From Bryobacter sp. (GTDB taxonomy: Bacteria > Acidobacteriota > Terriglobia > Bryobacterales > Bryobacteraceae), in NCBI GenBank assembly GCA_022843625.1, contig JALHNH010000006.1, positions 62,001 through 126,000 on the forward strand: DNA of 64,000 bases, read 5' to 3'. A program made the position numbers and the translations under genes. The notes beneath the pieces are model-generated. The model searched no databases. It worked only from the letters and a program-made list of their open reading frames with translations, and was not told where the DNA came from. Below, piece after piece: positions 1-9,357 of the stretch. The first letter of the stretch is position 1. Each line of letters begins with the position of its first letter.

Positions 1-3000
1 CGACACGCTCAAAGCGCGTTACGTCGAATACCTGCGGGAGATTACGGTCTTTCCACTGAAGGTCGCCACCGTAATAAATTACGTTGCCAAACTCTACCGG
101 CCCGCCGCTCTGCAAGCTGTAGATCGTATTGAGCTGCCAGCCACCCACCAGGCGGTTACCCCAGGAGCCAACAGTGCCAAGCAGGGCCTTGCCTTTGCCC
201 ATGGGCAATTCATAACTGCCTGAGAAGACAAAGCGCTGTGGACGGTCTTCACCGGCAACGCGGTATTGCATGCGGGAATCACCAGGGTTCAAACGGTTCG
301 TCGCTTCCATCATCTTCGACCATTGGTAGTTGGCAAGGAATTGCAAACCATTGGAGAAGCGCTTTTCATACCGGGTCTGCAGCATGTGGAATTTTGAATA
401 GCCGTTTGTCTGGCCTTCTACACTCACACCGCCATTGCCACTGAACTGCGGGAAGGCACGCAACAAATTGTCCTGCGAGAAAGTATTCCCGTTCAAGCCG
501 GTACCAGGAATCAGGCCCCGGAAGGGATTGGGAACCACAGTTGCCAGACGCGTAATATTCGCCTGATCGCGAGTCGGGCTGGTGGACAAATACTGGTTGG
601 GCACAAAGTTCAGATCGCGAGTCTCGGGAATGCGAGTTGCATCAGAACCGATGTAGCCAATTTCAATGACGGAGTCCTTACCTACGGTCTTCTGGATGTT
701 GAAGTTCCAGCGCCAGGTTTGAGGGCTGCCAAGCTTGCGGTCGACAGTACGGACTGACTGGCCCAGGAACGTATCGGCACCCAGCGAGTTGCCTACAGGC
801 TGGAGAATCCCTGTCGGATAAGGGTTGGCGAGGGTAGAAGCCGGAGTCAGGAAGACACCGCCAGCGGCCGCAACCAGATCCGTTTGACGGCTGAAGCCAG
901 GCTGTTGGATTCCAAAGGTGCCATAGGTGCCCACAAAAAGGCCGCCACCACCGCGGATCACCATACCCTTGGCCCAGCTGGGCTGCCAGCTCAAGCCGAA
1001 GCGCGGCGAGAAGCTGAACCTATAAGGATCATAGATGGTGCGCCGTTCCGGCGAGGCAAAGAAAACGCCGCCGCGCGGGTTGAATTGCGAAACCGGCAGG
1101 ATCGCGCTTGGCGCGGCCGTGTAGTTGGCAATTGCGGCCGTCGCGATGCTGTTTTGCGCATTCGGATCGAAGCCGGCGAGGGTGCGGTTGAACCGCTCGG
1201 TTGTGCCGGTTTCGGACTCATAACGCAGGCCAATGTTCAAAGTCAGATTGTTGCGAATGCGCCAGTCGTCCTGAATGAAGAAAGCACTGTAGTAAGACTG
1301 GTTCGTACGTGAGGCTGCAACCTGGAAGTTACCCCCGGTTGGCAGACCCAGCAGCATGCCGGCAAGATCCTGGCCGATGCGGGCGTTGGCGGCATTGGAG
1401 GCAGCGCGAGTCCATTCCGGCCCAAAATTGAAGAGGCCACTGGAATTACCAAAGGCATTGGAGCTTTCAATCTGCTTGCGAATATCTGCGCCGAACTTGA
1501 GGTTGTGCTTACCCGTAATCTTGGTGATGCTTTCAAAAATCTGGAAGGTGTCGAATGGGGTATTGTCGCCACCGGAATCGCCGAAATCACTGTAATTGGC
1601 GAAGTCGATGCGCGGGAAAACGTTCTTGGTGCTGCTTGCCCGAAGTGAAGCGGGCAGGCCCAGAGATGTAAAGTCGAAGCCGTCACTCGGGCGGGTGCTG
1701 CCCTCGACAAAGCGGTTCCAGTTGACACGAGTGTTGAAGAGCAGCGTGGGCGTCGCGGTGTAGACGTCGTCAAAGAGGAAGCCCCAGTTAACGCGGCTCA
1801 GAAAGTTTCCCGAAACGATGTTGTTGTAGCGGTTGCCGCGATTTTCAACACGGTCATTTTGACGCATGTTGAAAAAGAGCTTGTGACGATCGGAGATGTT
1901 CCAATCGAGCCGACCCACATAGCTGGAGAAGTTGTCGCTGCGAACCGCGTTGTCAAAGCGATTGTTTTCGCCAATGGCGCTGCCAGTAGCATTGGGTGCT
2001 GGAAGAAAATTCAGAATGTTTGTAGAAATCGGGCTGATCCGGTTGGCCGGAATGATGTTACCGGCAAAAGGCTGGCGGGTAATGATTCCGTTGTTGAGCA
2101 CACCAGTAGAAGGGTCGTAAATGGTTACGCCCTGAGACGTAAGCGCACTAAAGTCACCCCGGCGCTGCGCCGCCGAAGGAATCGTCGAGAAGGTGGGTTC
2201 AGGCTCAGACTGCTTAATGCCTTCGTAGGTAAAGAAGAAGAAGAGCTTGTTCTTGCCGTTGTATAACTTCGGGATCCAGATCGGGCCGCCGATCGAGCCG
2301 CCGTACTGATTGAAGCGAGTCACAGGCTTGCGCTGATTTGATGCGTTGGTAAAGAACGGCGTCGCCTTCAGTGCTGACACCTGGTTGAATTCATACAGGC
2401 TGCCATGAAAGTCGTTCGTGCCGCCCTTCATCACAACGTTGACCGTGCCGCCGGAGGTGTTGCCGTAAGCAGCATCTGGCTGAAACGCTTCCACCTTTAC
2501 CTCAGCCACAGAGTCCACCGGAGGATTGTAGGCAACTCGGCGATTGCGGGTCATGTCGGGTGCGCCATCGAGCAGTAGCTCGTTCGATTGCGCCTGCCCG
2601 CCACCCATTGAGAAACCGGAAGGCCCGGCGTTGTCAAAGGGGCGAGTAAAACGAGGATCGCTGGATGGGGTAACGCCATAGGCCAACTGGGCCAGCGTCA
2701 GAGCGGTACGGCCGTTCATCGGCATATTTTCAATCTGGCTCGACGTGATCACCTGGCCGACGCTAGCGGAAGCTGTAGAGAGCAGCGCAACGTCTGCGGT
2801 AACAGTAACCGATTCAGCCTGGCTTCCAACCTGCAGAACGATGTCTTGCGAAACACGAACGTTAGTACCGATCGTGATGCCGCTCTGGGTATATTTCTTG
2901 AAGCCCTGCACCTCTACCGATAGCTGATATGGCCCGGGAGCCAGAAAGGGCAGCGTATATTCGCCGTCTGCGCTGGTAGTGGCTTCTGCCTTTGCGCCGG

Positions 3001-3142
3001 TATTAGCTTCGGTCGCGATTACTTTTGCACTGGGTATGGATGCGCCAGATGGGTCAGTCACCCGGCCGGAAATTGTGGAGCGGAACTCTTGCGCAAACAT
3101 GGAGGCGCAGAGGGTCATCATCAAAGAGACTTTAAGCAACAT
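1..3142 (-). CDS. TonB-dependent receptor with carboxypeptidase-regulatory-like N-terminal domain (3' end outside window)
   Basis: This gene encodes an outer-membrane receptor that would take up large substrates using TonB energy. The start is the ATG at 3142-3140. It is followed by the signal peptide MLLKVSLMMTLCASMFAQ and then a carboxypeptidase-D-regulatory-like beta-sandwich (FRSTISGRVTDPSGASIPSA onward). A plug region contains MPMNGRTALTLAQL and GGTVNVVMKGGTNDFHGSLY, and a long beta-barrel region follows. About 1047 codons are present and the frame stays open to base 1, so the C-terminus lies outside the window. This architecture (Oar-like) is typical of large Acidobacteriota receptor families; the substrate cannot be read from sequence. 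No clear TonB box was seen. The gene is divergent from smc across a 209-bp region holding a perfect inverted repeat. Confidence 0.9.
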   Translation of the reverse strand, partial: MLLKVSLMMTLCASMFAQEFRSTISGRVTDPSGASIPSAKVIATEANTGAKAEATTSADGEYTLPFLAPGPYQLSVEVQGFKKYTQSGITIGTNVRVSQDIVLQVGSQAESVTVTADVALLSTASASVGQVITSSQIENMPMNGRTALTLAQLAYGVTPSSDPRFTRPFDNAGPSGFSMGGGQAQSNELLLDGAPDMTRNRRVAYNPPVDSVAEVKVEAFQPDAAYGNTSGGTVNVVMKGGTNDFHGSLYEFNQVSALKATPFFTNASNQRKPVTRFNQYGGSIGGPIWIPKLYNGKNKLFFFFTYEGIKQSEPEPTFSTIPSAAQRRGDFSALTSQGVTIYDPSTGVLNNGIITRQPFAGNIIPANRISPISTNILNFLPAPNATGSAIGENNRFDNAVRSDNFSSYVGRLDWNISDRHKLFFNMRQNDRVENRGNRYNNIVSGNFLSRVNWGFLFDDVYTATPTLLFNTRVNWNRFVEGSTRPSDGFDFTSLGLPASLRASSTKNVFPRIDFANYSDFGDSGGDNTPFDTFQIFESITKITGKHNLKFGADIRKQIESSNAFGNSSGLFNFGPEWTRAASNAANARIGQDLAGMLLGLPTGGNFQVAASRTNQSYYSAFFIQDDWRIRNNLTLNIGLRYESETGTTERFNRTLAGFDPNAQNSIATAAIANYTAAPSAILPVSQFNPRGGVFFASPERRTIYDPYRFSFSPRFGLSWQPSWAKGMVIRGGGGLFVGTYGTFGIQQPGFSRQTDLVAAAGGVFLTPASTLANPYPTGILQPVGNSLGADTFLGQSVRTVDRKLGSPQTWRWNFNIQKTVGKDSVIEIGYIGSDATRIPETRDLNFVPNQYLSTSPTRDQANITRLATVVPNPFRGLIPGTGLNGNTFSQDNLLRAFPQFSGNGGVSVEGQTNGYSKFHMLQTRYEKRFSNGLQFLANYQWSKMMEATNRLNPGDSRMQYRVAGEDRPQRFVFSGSYELPMGKGKALLGTVGSWGNRLVGGWQLNTIYSLQSGGPVEFGNVIYYGGDLQWKDRNLPQVFDVTRFERV

Positions 3143-3189
3143 AGCTGCTTGAATTCTAGCGCATCCGGCTACGATGACCTCACCACGAC

Positions 3190-3222
3190 ATCTTGTGGCA
3201 GAAAATAAATAAACCACAAGAT
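3190..3222. promoter_or_regulatory. Perfect 9-bp inverted repeat between the TonB receptor and smc
   Basis: ATCTTGTGG at 3190-3198 and CCACAAGAT at 3214-3222 form a perfect inverted repeat around a 15-nt AT-rich spacer. It lies in the divergent promoter region. The length and symmetry suit a repressor operator for one or both genes. A transcript hairpin is possible, but there is no U-tract on either strand. The identity of any regulator is unknown. Confidence 0.45.
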
Positions 3223-3351
3223 AGCGGATGCCGCTTTACTTCTCGCCAATCCTGGTTTAGTCTGAAATCACTCCCCCCGAGTGCTGACTGCCTTTCTGTT
3301 CTGAAAGTTCGCGGTTGGCGAAGTCTTAATTTCTGCGAGGGGATCACTCCA

Positions 3352-6300
3352 TTGCTAAAACTCAAACGCCTCGAATTACAGGGCTTTAAGTCTTTTTGCG
3401 ACCGTACCGAAATGCGCTTCCAGGGCGAAGGCGTTGCGGCTATTGTTGGCCCGAACGGTTGCGGCAAATCCAATCTGAGCGACGCCATCAGTTGGGTGCT
3501 CGGTGAGCAATCCGCCAAGAGTCTTCGAGGCGGCCGCATGGAAGATGTCATCTTCGCAGGAACCAAAGACCGCAAACCCCTTGGCATGGCCAGCGTTACC
3601 ATTTCTATGGTTGATTCTGACGGAAGCTTTCTCGATCGTGTCCTGCCTCGCGAAAAGTCCGACCACAAACCAGAAGAAGAAACTTCCAAACCCAAAAGTT
3701 CGCGTGAAATCACCGTCACCCGGCGCCTATACCGCTCTGGCGATAGCGAATACCTGATCGACGGCAAAATCGCCCGTCTACGCGACATCCAGGATGTCTT
3801 TATGGGCTCAGGCCTCGGCCCGGAAAGTTACGCCATCATCGAACAGGGCCGCATCGGTCAGATCCTGTCGAACAAACCGATGGATCGCCGCGCCATCATT
3901 GAAGAAGCAGCCGGCATCACCAAGTTCAAAACCCGCCGCCGTCTGGCCGAAAGCCGCCTCGAAAGCGCCCGCCAGAACCTCAATCGTGTCTTCGACATTC
4001 TCGAAGAAGTCGGCCGCCAGGTAAACAGCCTCAAGCGTCAGGCCGCCAAGGCCAAGCGTTATGAAGAGCTCAAGACCGAGCTCGATGGCCACGTCAAACT
4101 CGTACTTTCCAACCGATTCCGCTACCTCGAACGCGAAGCAGCCAAAGTTGCTCTCGAACTCGGCGAATCCACTACAGCCTTCAACGAGACCTCAGCCGCA
4201 CTTGCCGTGCAAGACGCCGAACAGCAGAAGCAGCGCGCCCGTTTCTTTGAAATCGAAGCCGCTCTCACCGCCGCCCGCAAGCAGCTGGCCGAATACGAAC
4301 TCGAAGCCGAGCGCACTCGTGGCAAACTGAGCAGCCAGTCCCAACAGATCGGCAATATCGACCAGCGCCTTGCCACCAGCGAAGCCGAAGTCGCCAACCT
4401 CGAAGTGCGCCTCACCGAGATCCGCACCGAAATGGAAGCCGCGCAAAAAGAAGCGGCAGACCTCAACACCCAGGCCCAGCAACTGCGCGCCCAAGTGGAA
4501 GAGAAATCGAAGCAACGCGACACTCTTTCGCTGCAGCTACGTGAGCGGTCCAGCCAACTCGAACGCAACCGCCAGCAGATCTTCAGCCTCCTCGGCGAAG
4601 TGAATCGTCTGCGCAATCAGCTAACGCAGGTCGAGACGCAGCAGCAGGGCGTCACCAAGAACATCGAACGTGCCACGCGTGAAGAAACCGAAGCCCAGGC
4701 CGAATCCGAACGCCTTGAAAAAGTTCGTGCCGAGTTGAGCGAAAAACTCAGCGCCCGCCAGATGACGCTTGAGAATATCGCCGATCGTCGCAAGTATGTC
4801 GAAACCGAACTGAATACGCGCCGCCAGCAGGTAAACGACACCCGTCGCGCACAGGACGTCCTGCGCACCGAGACCTCACGACTCAAGGCCCGTCGCGATT
4901 CCCTCGAAGACATCATCAACCATCGCAGCTACACTACCGATTCTGTGAAGAAACTCTTCACCGCTATCGGTAAGGGTGAAGCCACAGGCCTCAAGCCGAT
5001 GGGCGTGCTGGCCGACTTTATCGAAGTCGACACAGCCTATGAAAAAGCCACCGAAGAGTTCCTGATCGAAGAACTCGAATACGTAGTAGTGCATCAGTGG
5101 GACGACGCTCAGCGCGGCATCCAGTTGATGAAGCAGGATCTCGAAGGGCGCGCCACATTCCTGGTGCATCCCGATCCGGAATCCGACTTCACTCGTGGCC
5201 GCGTTGAGGAGCCACCCGTCGGCCCTGAAACCGGAATCGTTGGTCGTCTGAGCGAAGTGCTGCGGATGACCAACGGTTTCAAATATGCACCGGCAGAACT
5301 ACTGCCCCGCATCACTCGCTGTTTCCTCGCGGAGAACCACGAGGCAGCACAGCGTCTGGCCCTGCAATACCCTGATGTTTACTTCCTGCTCCCCGACGGA
5401 GTTTGTTACCACGGCTACGCAGTGACGGGCGGGAAGAAGAGCTCCAGTGGCCCGCTCGCCCTTAAGCGCGAACTCAAAGAACTCAACACGCAGCACAAGA
5501 CCAAACAGATCGAACTCGAACAGAATTCGACCCGTCTGCAGCAGCTCGAAGTAGAACAAACCGCCTTGGCCGCCGATCTCGAAAAATTGCGCCAGGAGCA
5601 ACAGCAGGAAGAAAAGAGCGCCCTCGTTCTCGACCAGGAACAGCGTCAGCTCGCAACAGACTTGCAGCGTGCAGCACGCTATCTCTCTAACGCCCGGGTC
5701 GAGCTCGACCGTCTGGCAGGCGAGGGCAAGCGTCTCACCGAACTGCGCGAGAATCTCGAAAAAGGCAGCACCGAAAAAGACCTCGCCCGTGTCGCAATGG
5801 AAGCTGCACTCGAAGCAGAACGTGGCGCCCTGGATCAACTCCAGCAGCACTACAACGCCGCCAACGAAGAACACTCCACCCTTCGCGCCCAATTGGCAAG
5901 CGGAGAAGAGCGCCTGCGCAACTCGACCGGTGCCGTGCAGCGGCTCAATAACTCACTCAACGAACAGGGACGCCGCAAGGAATACCTCTCGGCTGAGATG
6001 GAGCGCCTGGGCGTCAACCGTGCACAGTTGCTCAACGACAACATCGAGCTCGATCAGAAGGCGACAGACCTCGCAGCCCAGATCGAAACCGGCAAGGCGT
6101 CCGTTGCCGCACTGGCCAAGGACGAAGAAGAAGTCCGCGCCCAACTGGCCACCCTCGAAGACCAGCTTCGCGGCATGCGTCAAAACGTTGCTGCGATGTC
6201 AGAAAAGCGCCAGGCCGCTGAAGTCGACCTCGTACGCAAGCAGAGCGACATCAAGCACCTCGAAGAGACCTGCCAGAAGGAACTCGGCATCGCCGTCGCC

Positions 6301-7047
6301 GAACTGGCCGCAAACGAAGAGACTGTGCTGGATGAAATGCAACTTGCCGACGCCGAAGAAAAATACACCGAAGTGCGCCGCAAGATCGAGGCTTTGGGCC
6401 CCGTAAACCAGGATGCGCTCCAGGAATTTGAAGAGTCACAGCAACGCTACGACTTTTTGAATGCACAGCGGCAGGATTTGCTCGATTCGATCAAGGACAC
6501 CGAAAAGGCGATCCAGGAAATCGACGTCGAATCGAAGAAGCGCTTCCAGGACGCTTTCGAGAAAATCAACGAATTCTTCCGCGGCACCTACCAGATCCTC
6601 TTCAATGGCGGTTCGGGCGAGATGCGTCTCACCGACCCCACCAACATCAACGACAGTGGCATCGATATCGTCGCCTCGCCTCCCGGCAAGCGTCTGCAAA
6701 ACGTGTTGCTGCTGAGCGGTGGCGAGCGTGCGATGACCGCCATGGCCCTGCTGATGGCCATTTTCAAGTTCCAACCCAGCCCCTTCTGCGTTCTCGACGA
6801 AGTCGATGCGCCGCTGGACGAAGCCAACATCATCCGCCTCACCAAGCTGGTGAAAGAGATGTCAGACAACACGCAGTTCATCTTCATCACTCACGCCAAG
6901 CGCACAATGGAAGCTTCCAGCTCTATGTACGGCGTGACGATGCAGGAACCTGGTGTTTCCAAGCTCGTCAGCGTCAAGTTCAACGGCGGCGACAAGCCTG
7001 CCGTACCCGTTCCACCCCCCAGCCAAGACATGGCCGTCACCGCGTAA
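3352..7047 (+). CDS. smc: Chromosome segregation protein SMC
   Basis: SMC is the ATP-driven condensin core that compacts and segregates the nucleoid. The 1231-residue protein has the full family layout. The N-terminal ATPase half carries Walker A GPNGCGKS (residues 33-40). Two long Glu/Gln/Arg-rich coiled coils flank a hinge (about 550-690), and the C-terminal half carries the signature LSGGERAMTA (from 1121) and Walker B CVLDEVDAPLDE (about 1146). I chose a TTG start at 3352: it gives the canonical N-terminus (LKLKRLELQGFKSF) and sits 9 nt after a GAGGGG ribosome site at 3337-3342. An upstream in-frame ATG at 3193 would add 53 residues that look like translated promoter DNA. No scpA or scpB lies nearby. 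Confidence 0.97.
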   Translation: MLKLKRLELQGFKSFCDRTEMRFQGEGVAAIVGPNGCGKSNLSDAISWVLGEQSAKSLRGGRMEDVIFAGTKDRKPLGMASVTISMVDSDGSFLDRVLPREKSDHKPEEETSKPKSSREITVTRRLYRSGDSEYLIDGKIARLRDIQDVFMGSGLGPESYAIIEQGRIGQILSNKPMDRRAIIEEAAGITKFKTRRRLAESRLESARQNLNRVFDILEEVGRQVNSLKRQAAKAKRYEELKTELDGHVKLVLSNRFRYLEREAAKVALELGESTTAFNETSAALAVQDAEQQKQRARFFEIEAALTAARKQLAEYELEAERTRGKLSSQSQQIGNIDQRLATSEAEVANLEVRLTEIRTEMEAAQKEAADLNTQAQQLRAQVEEKSKQRDTLSLQLRERSSQLERNRQQIFSLLGEVNRLRNQLTQVETQQQGVTKNIERATREETEAQAESERLEKVRAELSEKLSARQMTLENIADRRKYVETELNTRRQQVNDTRRAQDVLRTETSRLKARRDSLEDIINHRSYTTDSVKKLFTAIGKGEATGLKPMGVLADFIEVDTAYEKATEEFLIEELEYVVVHQWDDAQRGIQLMKQDLEGRATFLVHPDPESDFTRGRVEEPPVGPETGIVGRLSEVLRMTNGFKYAPAELLPRITRCFLAENHEAAQRLALQYPDVYFLLPDGVCYHGYAVTGGKKSSSGPLALKRELKELNTQHKTKQIELEQNSTRLQQLEVEQTALAADLEKLRQEQQQEEKSALVLDQEQRQLATDLQRAARYLSNARVELDRLAGEGKRLTELRENLEKGSTEKDLARVAMEAALEAERGALDQLQQHYNAANEEHSTLRAQLASGEERLRNSTGAVQRLNNSLNEQGRRKEYLSAEMERLGVNRAQLLNDNIELDQKATDLAAQIETGKASVAALAKDEEEVRAQLATLEDQLRGMRQNVAAMSEKRQAAEVDLVRKQSDIKHLEETCQKELGIAVAELAANEETVLDEMQLADAEEKYTEVRRKIEALGPVNQDALQEFEESQQRYDFLNAQRQDLLDSIKDTEKAIQEIDVESKKRFQDAFEKINEFFRGTYQILFNGGSGEMRLTDPTNINDSGIDIVASPPGKRLQNVLLLSGGERAMTAMALLMAIFKFQPSPFCVLDEVDAPLDEANIIRLTKLVKEMSDNTQFIFITHAKRTMEASSSMYGVTMQEPGVSKLVSVKFNGGDKPAVPVPPPSQDMAVTA

Positions 7048-7129
7048 ACTGCCCCGGACACGCGTGACGACGACCGGTCTCGCGCACGTGTCCAACAATT
7101 TACGCCGTGGCGGCAGTCATGGCATCTCT

Positions 7130-8650
7130 ATGAGTGTGAATGTTGTTGTCATACTCGGCGACCAGCTGGATCTATCCAGCGCAGCCTTCGACGGCTTCGA
7201 CCCCAAACACGACGTTGTCTGGATGGCCGAGGTCGATTCGGAGGCTGTCGCCGTTTGGAATCACAAAGCCCGCATCACTATCTTCCTGGCCGCGATGCGC
7301 CACTTCCGCAAGGCCCTAAAGTTGCGCGGCTTCGAGGTGGATTATCGGAAACTCGACGAAAAATCCAACAAAGGCAGCCTGCTCGCAGAACTCAAGTCTG
7401 CAATCAAAAAGCACAAACCGGTTAAAGTGATCCTCGTTGAGCCCGGCGAATACCGGCTACTCGATGAGTTTCGGCGGGAGATTCCCAATCTCGAAATCCG
7501 CCCGGACCGTCACTTTCTCTCGTCCGTTGACGAATTCCGCGAACACGCCAAAGGCCGCAAGCAATTGCGGATGGAGTATTTCTACCGCGAGATGCGCCGC
7601 CGCTACAAGATCCTGATGGAGAAGGGCAAGCCCGTCGGCGGAGATTGGAATTACGATCAAGACAACCGAGGCAGCTTCCCAAAATCAGGTCCAGGGCTGC
7701 TCCCTGCTCCTCTGGAGTTTGAGCCCGACAAGGTCACCCGGGAGGTAATTGCTCTGGTTGAGGCCCGCTTCCCCAATCATCCCGGCAAACTCGAACACTT
7801 CAAGTGGCCGGTCACACACGCCGACGCAAAGCTCGCACTGGACGATTTCATCGCCAACCGCCTCCCCCACTTCGGCACCTACCAGGACGCGATGTGGACG
7901 GGTGAGCCCTGGCTCTATCACGCCCGCATCGCCAGCAGTCTCAACCTAAAACTGCTCGATCCGCGAGAAGCCTGCAACGCCGCCCAGGAAGCCTACGAGC
8001 GCGGCGATGCTCCGCTGGCGGCCGTCGAAGGTTTCATCCGTCAAATTCTCGGCTGGCGCGAATACGTGCGCGGCATCTATTGGCTGTACATGCCGGATTA
8101 CATCGACAAAAACGCCCTCGAAGCAACCCAACCGCTCCCGGCGTTCTTCTGGACCGGTGACACTGAAATGACGTGCCTGAACCAGACCATTGTTCAGACG
8201 ATGGATTATGGCTACGCTCATCACATCCAGCGGCTGATGGTGACCGGGCTCTTCACCCTTCTTCTGGGCGTTGATCCCAAGCTCGTCCACCAATGGTATC
8301 TGGCTGTTTACGTAGATGCAGTCGAGTGGGTAGAATTGCCAAATGTACTTGGCATGAGCCAGTTTGGCGATGGCGGAATTATGGCATCCAAGCCCTACGC
8401 TGCAACCGGCAAATACATTCAGCGCATGTCGAACTACTGCAATAAATGTCAGTACGACCCCGCAGAATCCGTAGGGGATAAAGCCTGCCCCTTCACAACG
8501 CTCTACTGGGACTTTCTGATGCGCCACGAAACAAAGCTCACCAAGGTAGGTCGTATGGATATGCAGCTTCGCAACCTGGTGCGAATTGAGCCGGCCAAGA
8601 AGGCCGCCATCACCAAACAGGCAAACGAAATCAAAGAACGCTACCAATGA
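7130..8650 (+). CDS. phrB: Fe-S bacterial (6-4) photolyase / cryptochrome (PhrB type, DPRP family)
   Basis: This is a flavin light-driven DNA repair enzyme of the deoxyribodipyrimidine photolyase-related (FeS-BCP) family. The protein has 506 residues. The four cysteines that hold the [4Fe-4S] cluster are visible at C349, C437, C440 and C453, one residue off the positions I recall for Agrobacterium PhrB. The segments DYGYAHHIQRLMV and NVLGMSQFGDGGIMASKPY are typical of the FAD-binding helical domain. The N-terminus (VNVVVILGDQLD) is the Rossmann-like antenna domain. The start at 7130 removes 59 residues of out-of-family sequence from a longer frame. The stop codon overlaps the start of the following SDR gene (ATGA), so the two are translationally coupled. 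Confidence 0.95.
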   Translation: MSVNVVVILGDQLDLSSAAFDGFDPKHDVVWMAEVDSEAVAVWNHKARITIFLAAMRHFRKALKLRGFEVDYRKLDEKSNKGSLLAELKSAIKKHKPVKVILVEPGEYRLLDEFRREIPNLEIRPDRHFLSSVDEFREHAKGRKQLRMEYFYREMRRRYKILMEKGKPVGGDWNYDQDNRGSFPKSGPGLLPAPLEFEPDKVTREVIALVEARFPNHPGKLEHFKWPVTHADAKLALDDFIANRLPHFGTYQDAMWTGEPWLYHARIASSLNLKLLDPREACNAAQEAYERGDAPLAAVEGFIRQILGWREYVRGIYWLYMPDYIDKNALEATQPLPAFFWTGDTEMTCLNQTIVQTMDYGYAHHIQRLMVTGLFTLLLGVDPKLVHQWYLAVYVDAVEWVELPNVLGMSQFGDGGIMASKPYAATGKYIQRMSNYCNKCQYDPAESVGDKACPFTTLYWDFLMRHETKLTKVGRMDMQLRNLVRIEPAKKAAITKQANEIKERYQ

Positions 8651-9357
8651 AATACGCCATTACCGCCGCCTATGGTGGCACCGGCACCGCGCTCACTCGC
8701 CGTCTCGCCGCCAAGGGCCACGAGCTGATGCTGATCGGCCGCAATGGAGACAAGTTGGCCGCTCTCTGCGCCGAAGTAAACGCGCAATACGTCGTAACCG
8801 ATTTGACGAATCTCGAAGCGGTAGAAGCCGCAGCGCAAGCCTTCGGCCCCATCGACGGAATCGTCAACTGCGCCGGCAGCATCCTGCTGAAGCCAGCCCA
8901 CATCACCACCGAAGCTGAGTTCCAGCAGACCCTCGACACCAACCTCAAGACCGCCTTCATCGCCCTCCGCGCTGGTGTAAAGAATATGCCAAACGGTGGC
9001 TCTGTCGTTTTGATCTCCACTGCAGCCGCCCGCCTCGGCTATGCGAACCACGAAGCGATCGCTGCAGCCAAGGCTGGCGTGATGGGCCTCGCACTCTCAG
9101 CCGCAGCTACTTATGCCGCCAGAAACATCCGCGTCAATTGTGTGGCCCCTGGCCTGGTGGATACCCCTCTCGCCTCACGTATCACCGGCAACGAAGCAGC
9201 ACTCAAGGCCTCCACCGCAATGCACGCCCTCAACAGAATCGGCAAGCCCGAAGACATCGCTTCGATGATCGACTTCCTCCTGGACCCCTCAAACGCCTGG
9301 GTTACCGGGCAAGTCTTTGGAGTCGACGGGGGCCTGGGGACAATACGCGCCAAGTAG
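8647..9357 (+). CDS. SDR-family protein lacking the catalytic tyrosine, coupled to photolyase
   Basis: This is a 236-residue Rossmann-fold short-chain dehydrogenase/reductase homologue. The fold is clear from the NAG-like NCAGSI (74-79), S124, the RVNCVAPGLVDTPLA segment and the C-terminal TGQVFGVDGG. The usual YxxxK active site reads I138-A-A-A-K142, so the catalytic tyrosine is replaced by isoleucine. The dinucleotide loop is also degenerate (AAYGGTGTA instead of TGxxxGIG). It may bind a nucleotide without classical reductase chemistry, or use another proton donor. The ATGA overlap with the photolyase suggests a shared role in DNA repair or flavin/redox support, but that is inference. The last 69 bp overlap the convergent exonuclease gene. 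Confidence 0.85.
   Translation: MKYAITAAYGGTGTALTRRLAAKGHELMLIGRNGDKLAALCAEVNAQYVVTDLTNLEAVEAAAQAFGPIDGIVNCAGSILLKPAHITTEAEFQQTLDTNLKTAFIALRAGVKNMPNGGSVVLISTAAARLGYANHEAIAAAKAGVMGLALSAAATYAARNIRVNCVAPGLVDTPLASRITGNEAALKASTAMHALNRIGKPEDIASMIDFLLDPSNAWVTGQVFGVDGGLGTIRAK

Noticed and set aside
3193..3351. 53-codon N-terminal extension of smc
   Set aside because: Its product is unlike any SMC, it spans the promoter and inverted repeat, and a ribosome site precedes the TTG at 3352.
5299..5892. 197-residue antisense frame rich in Phe and Leu
   Set aside because: It is the antisense image of the smc coiled coil; repetitive Glu/Leu codons create long antisense frames.
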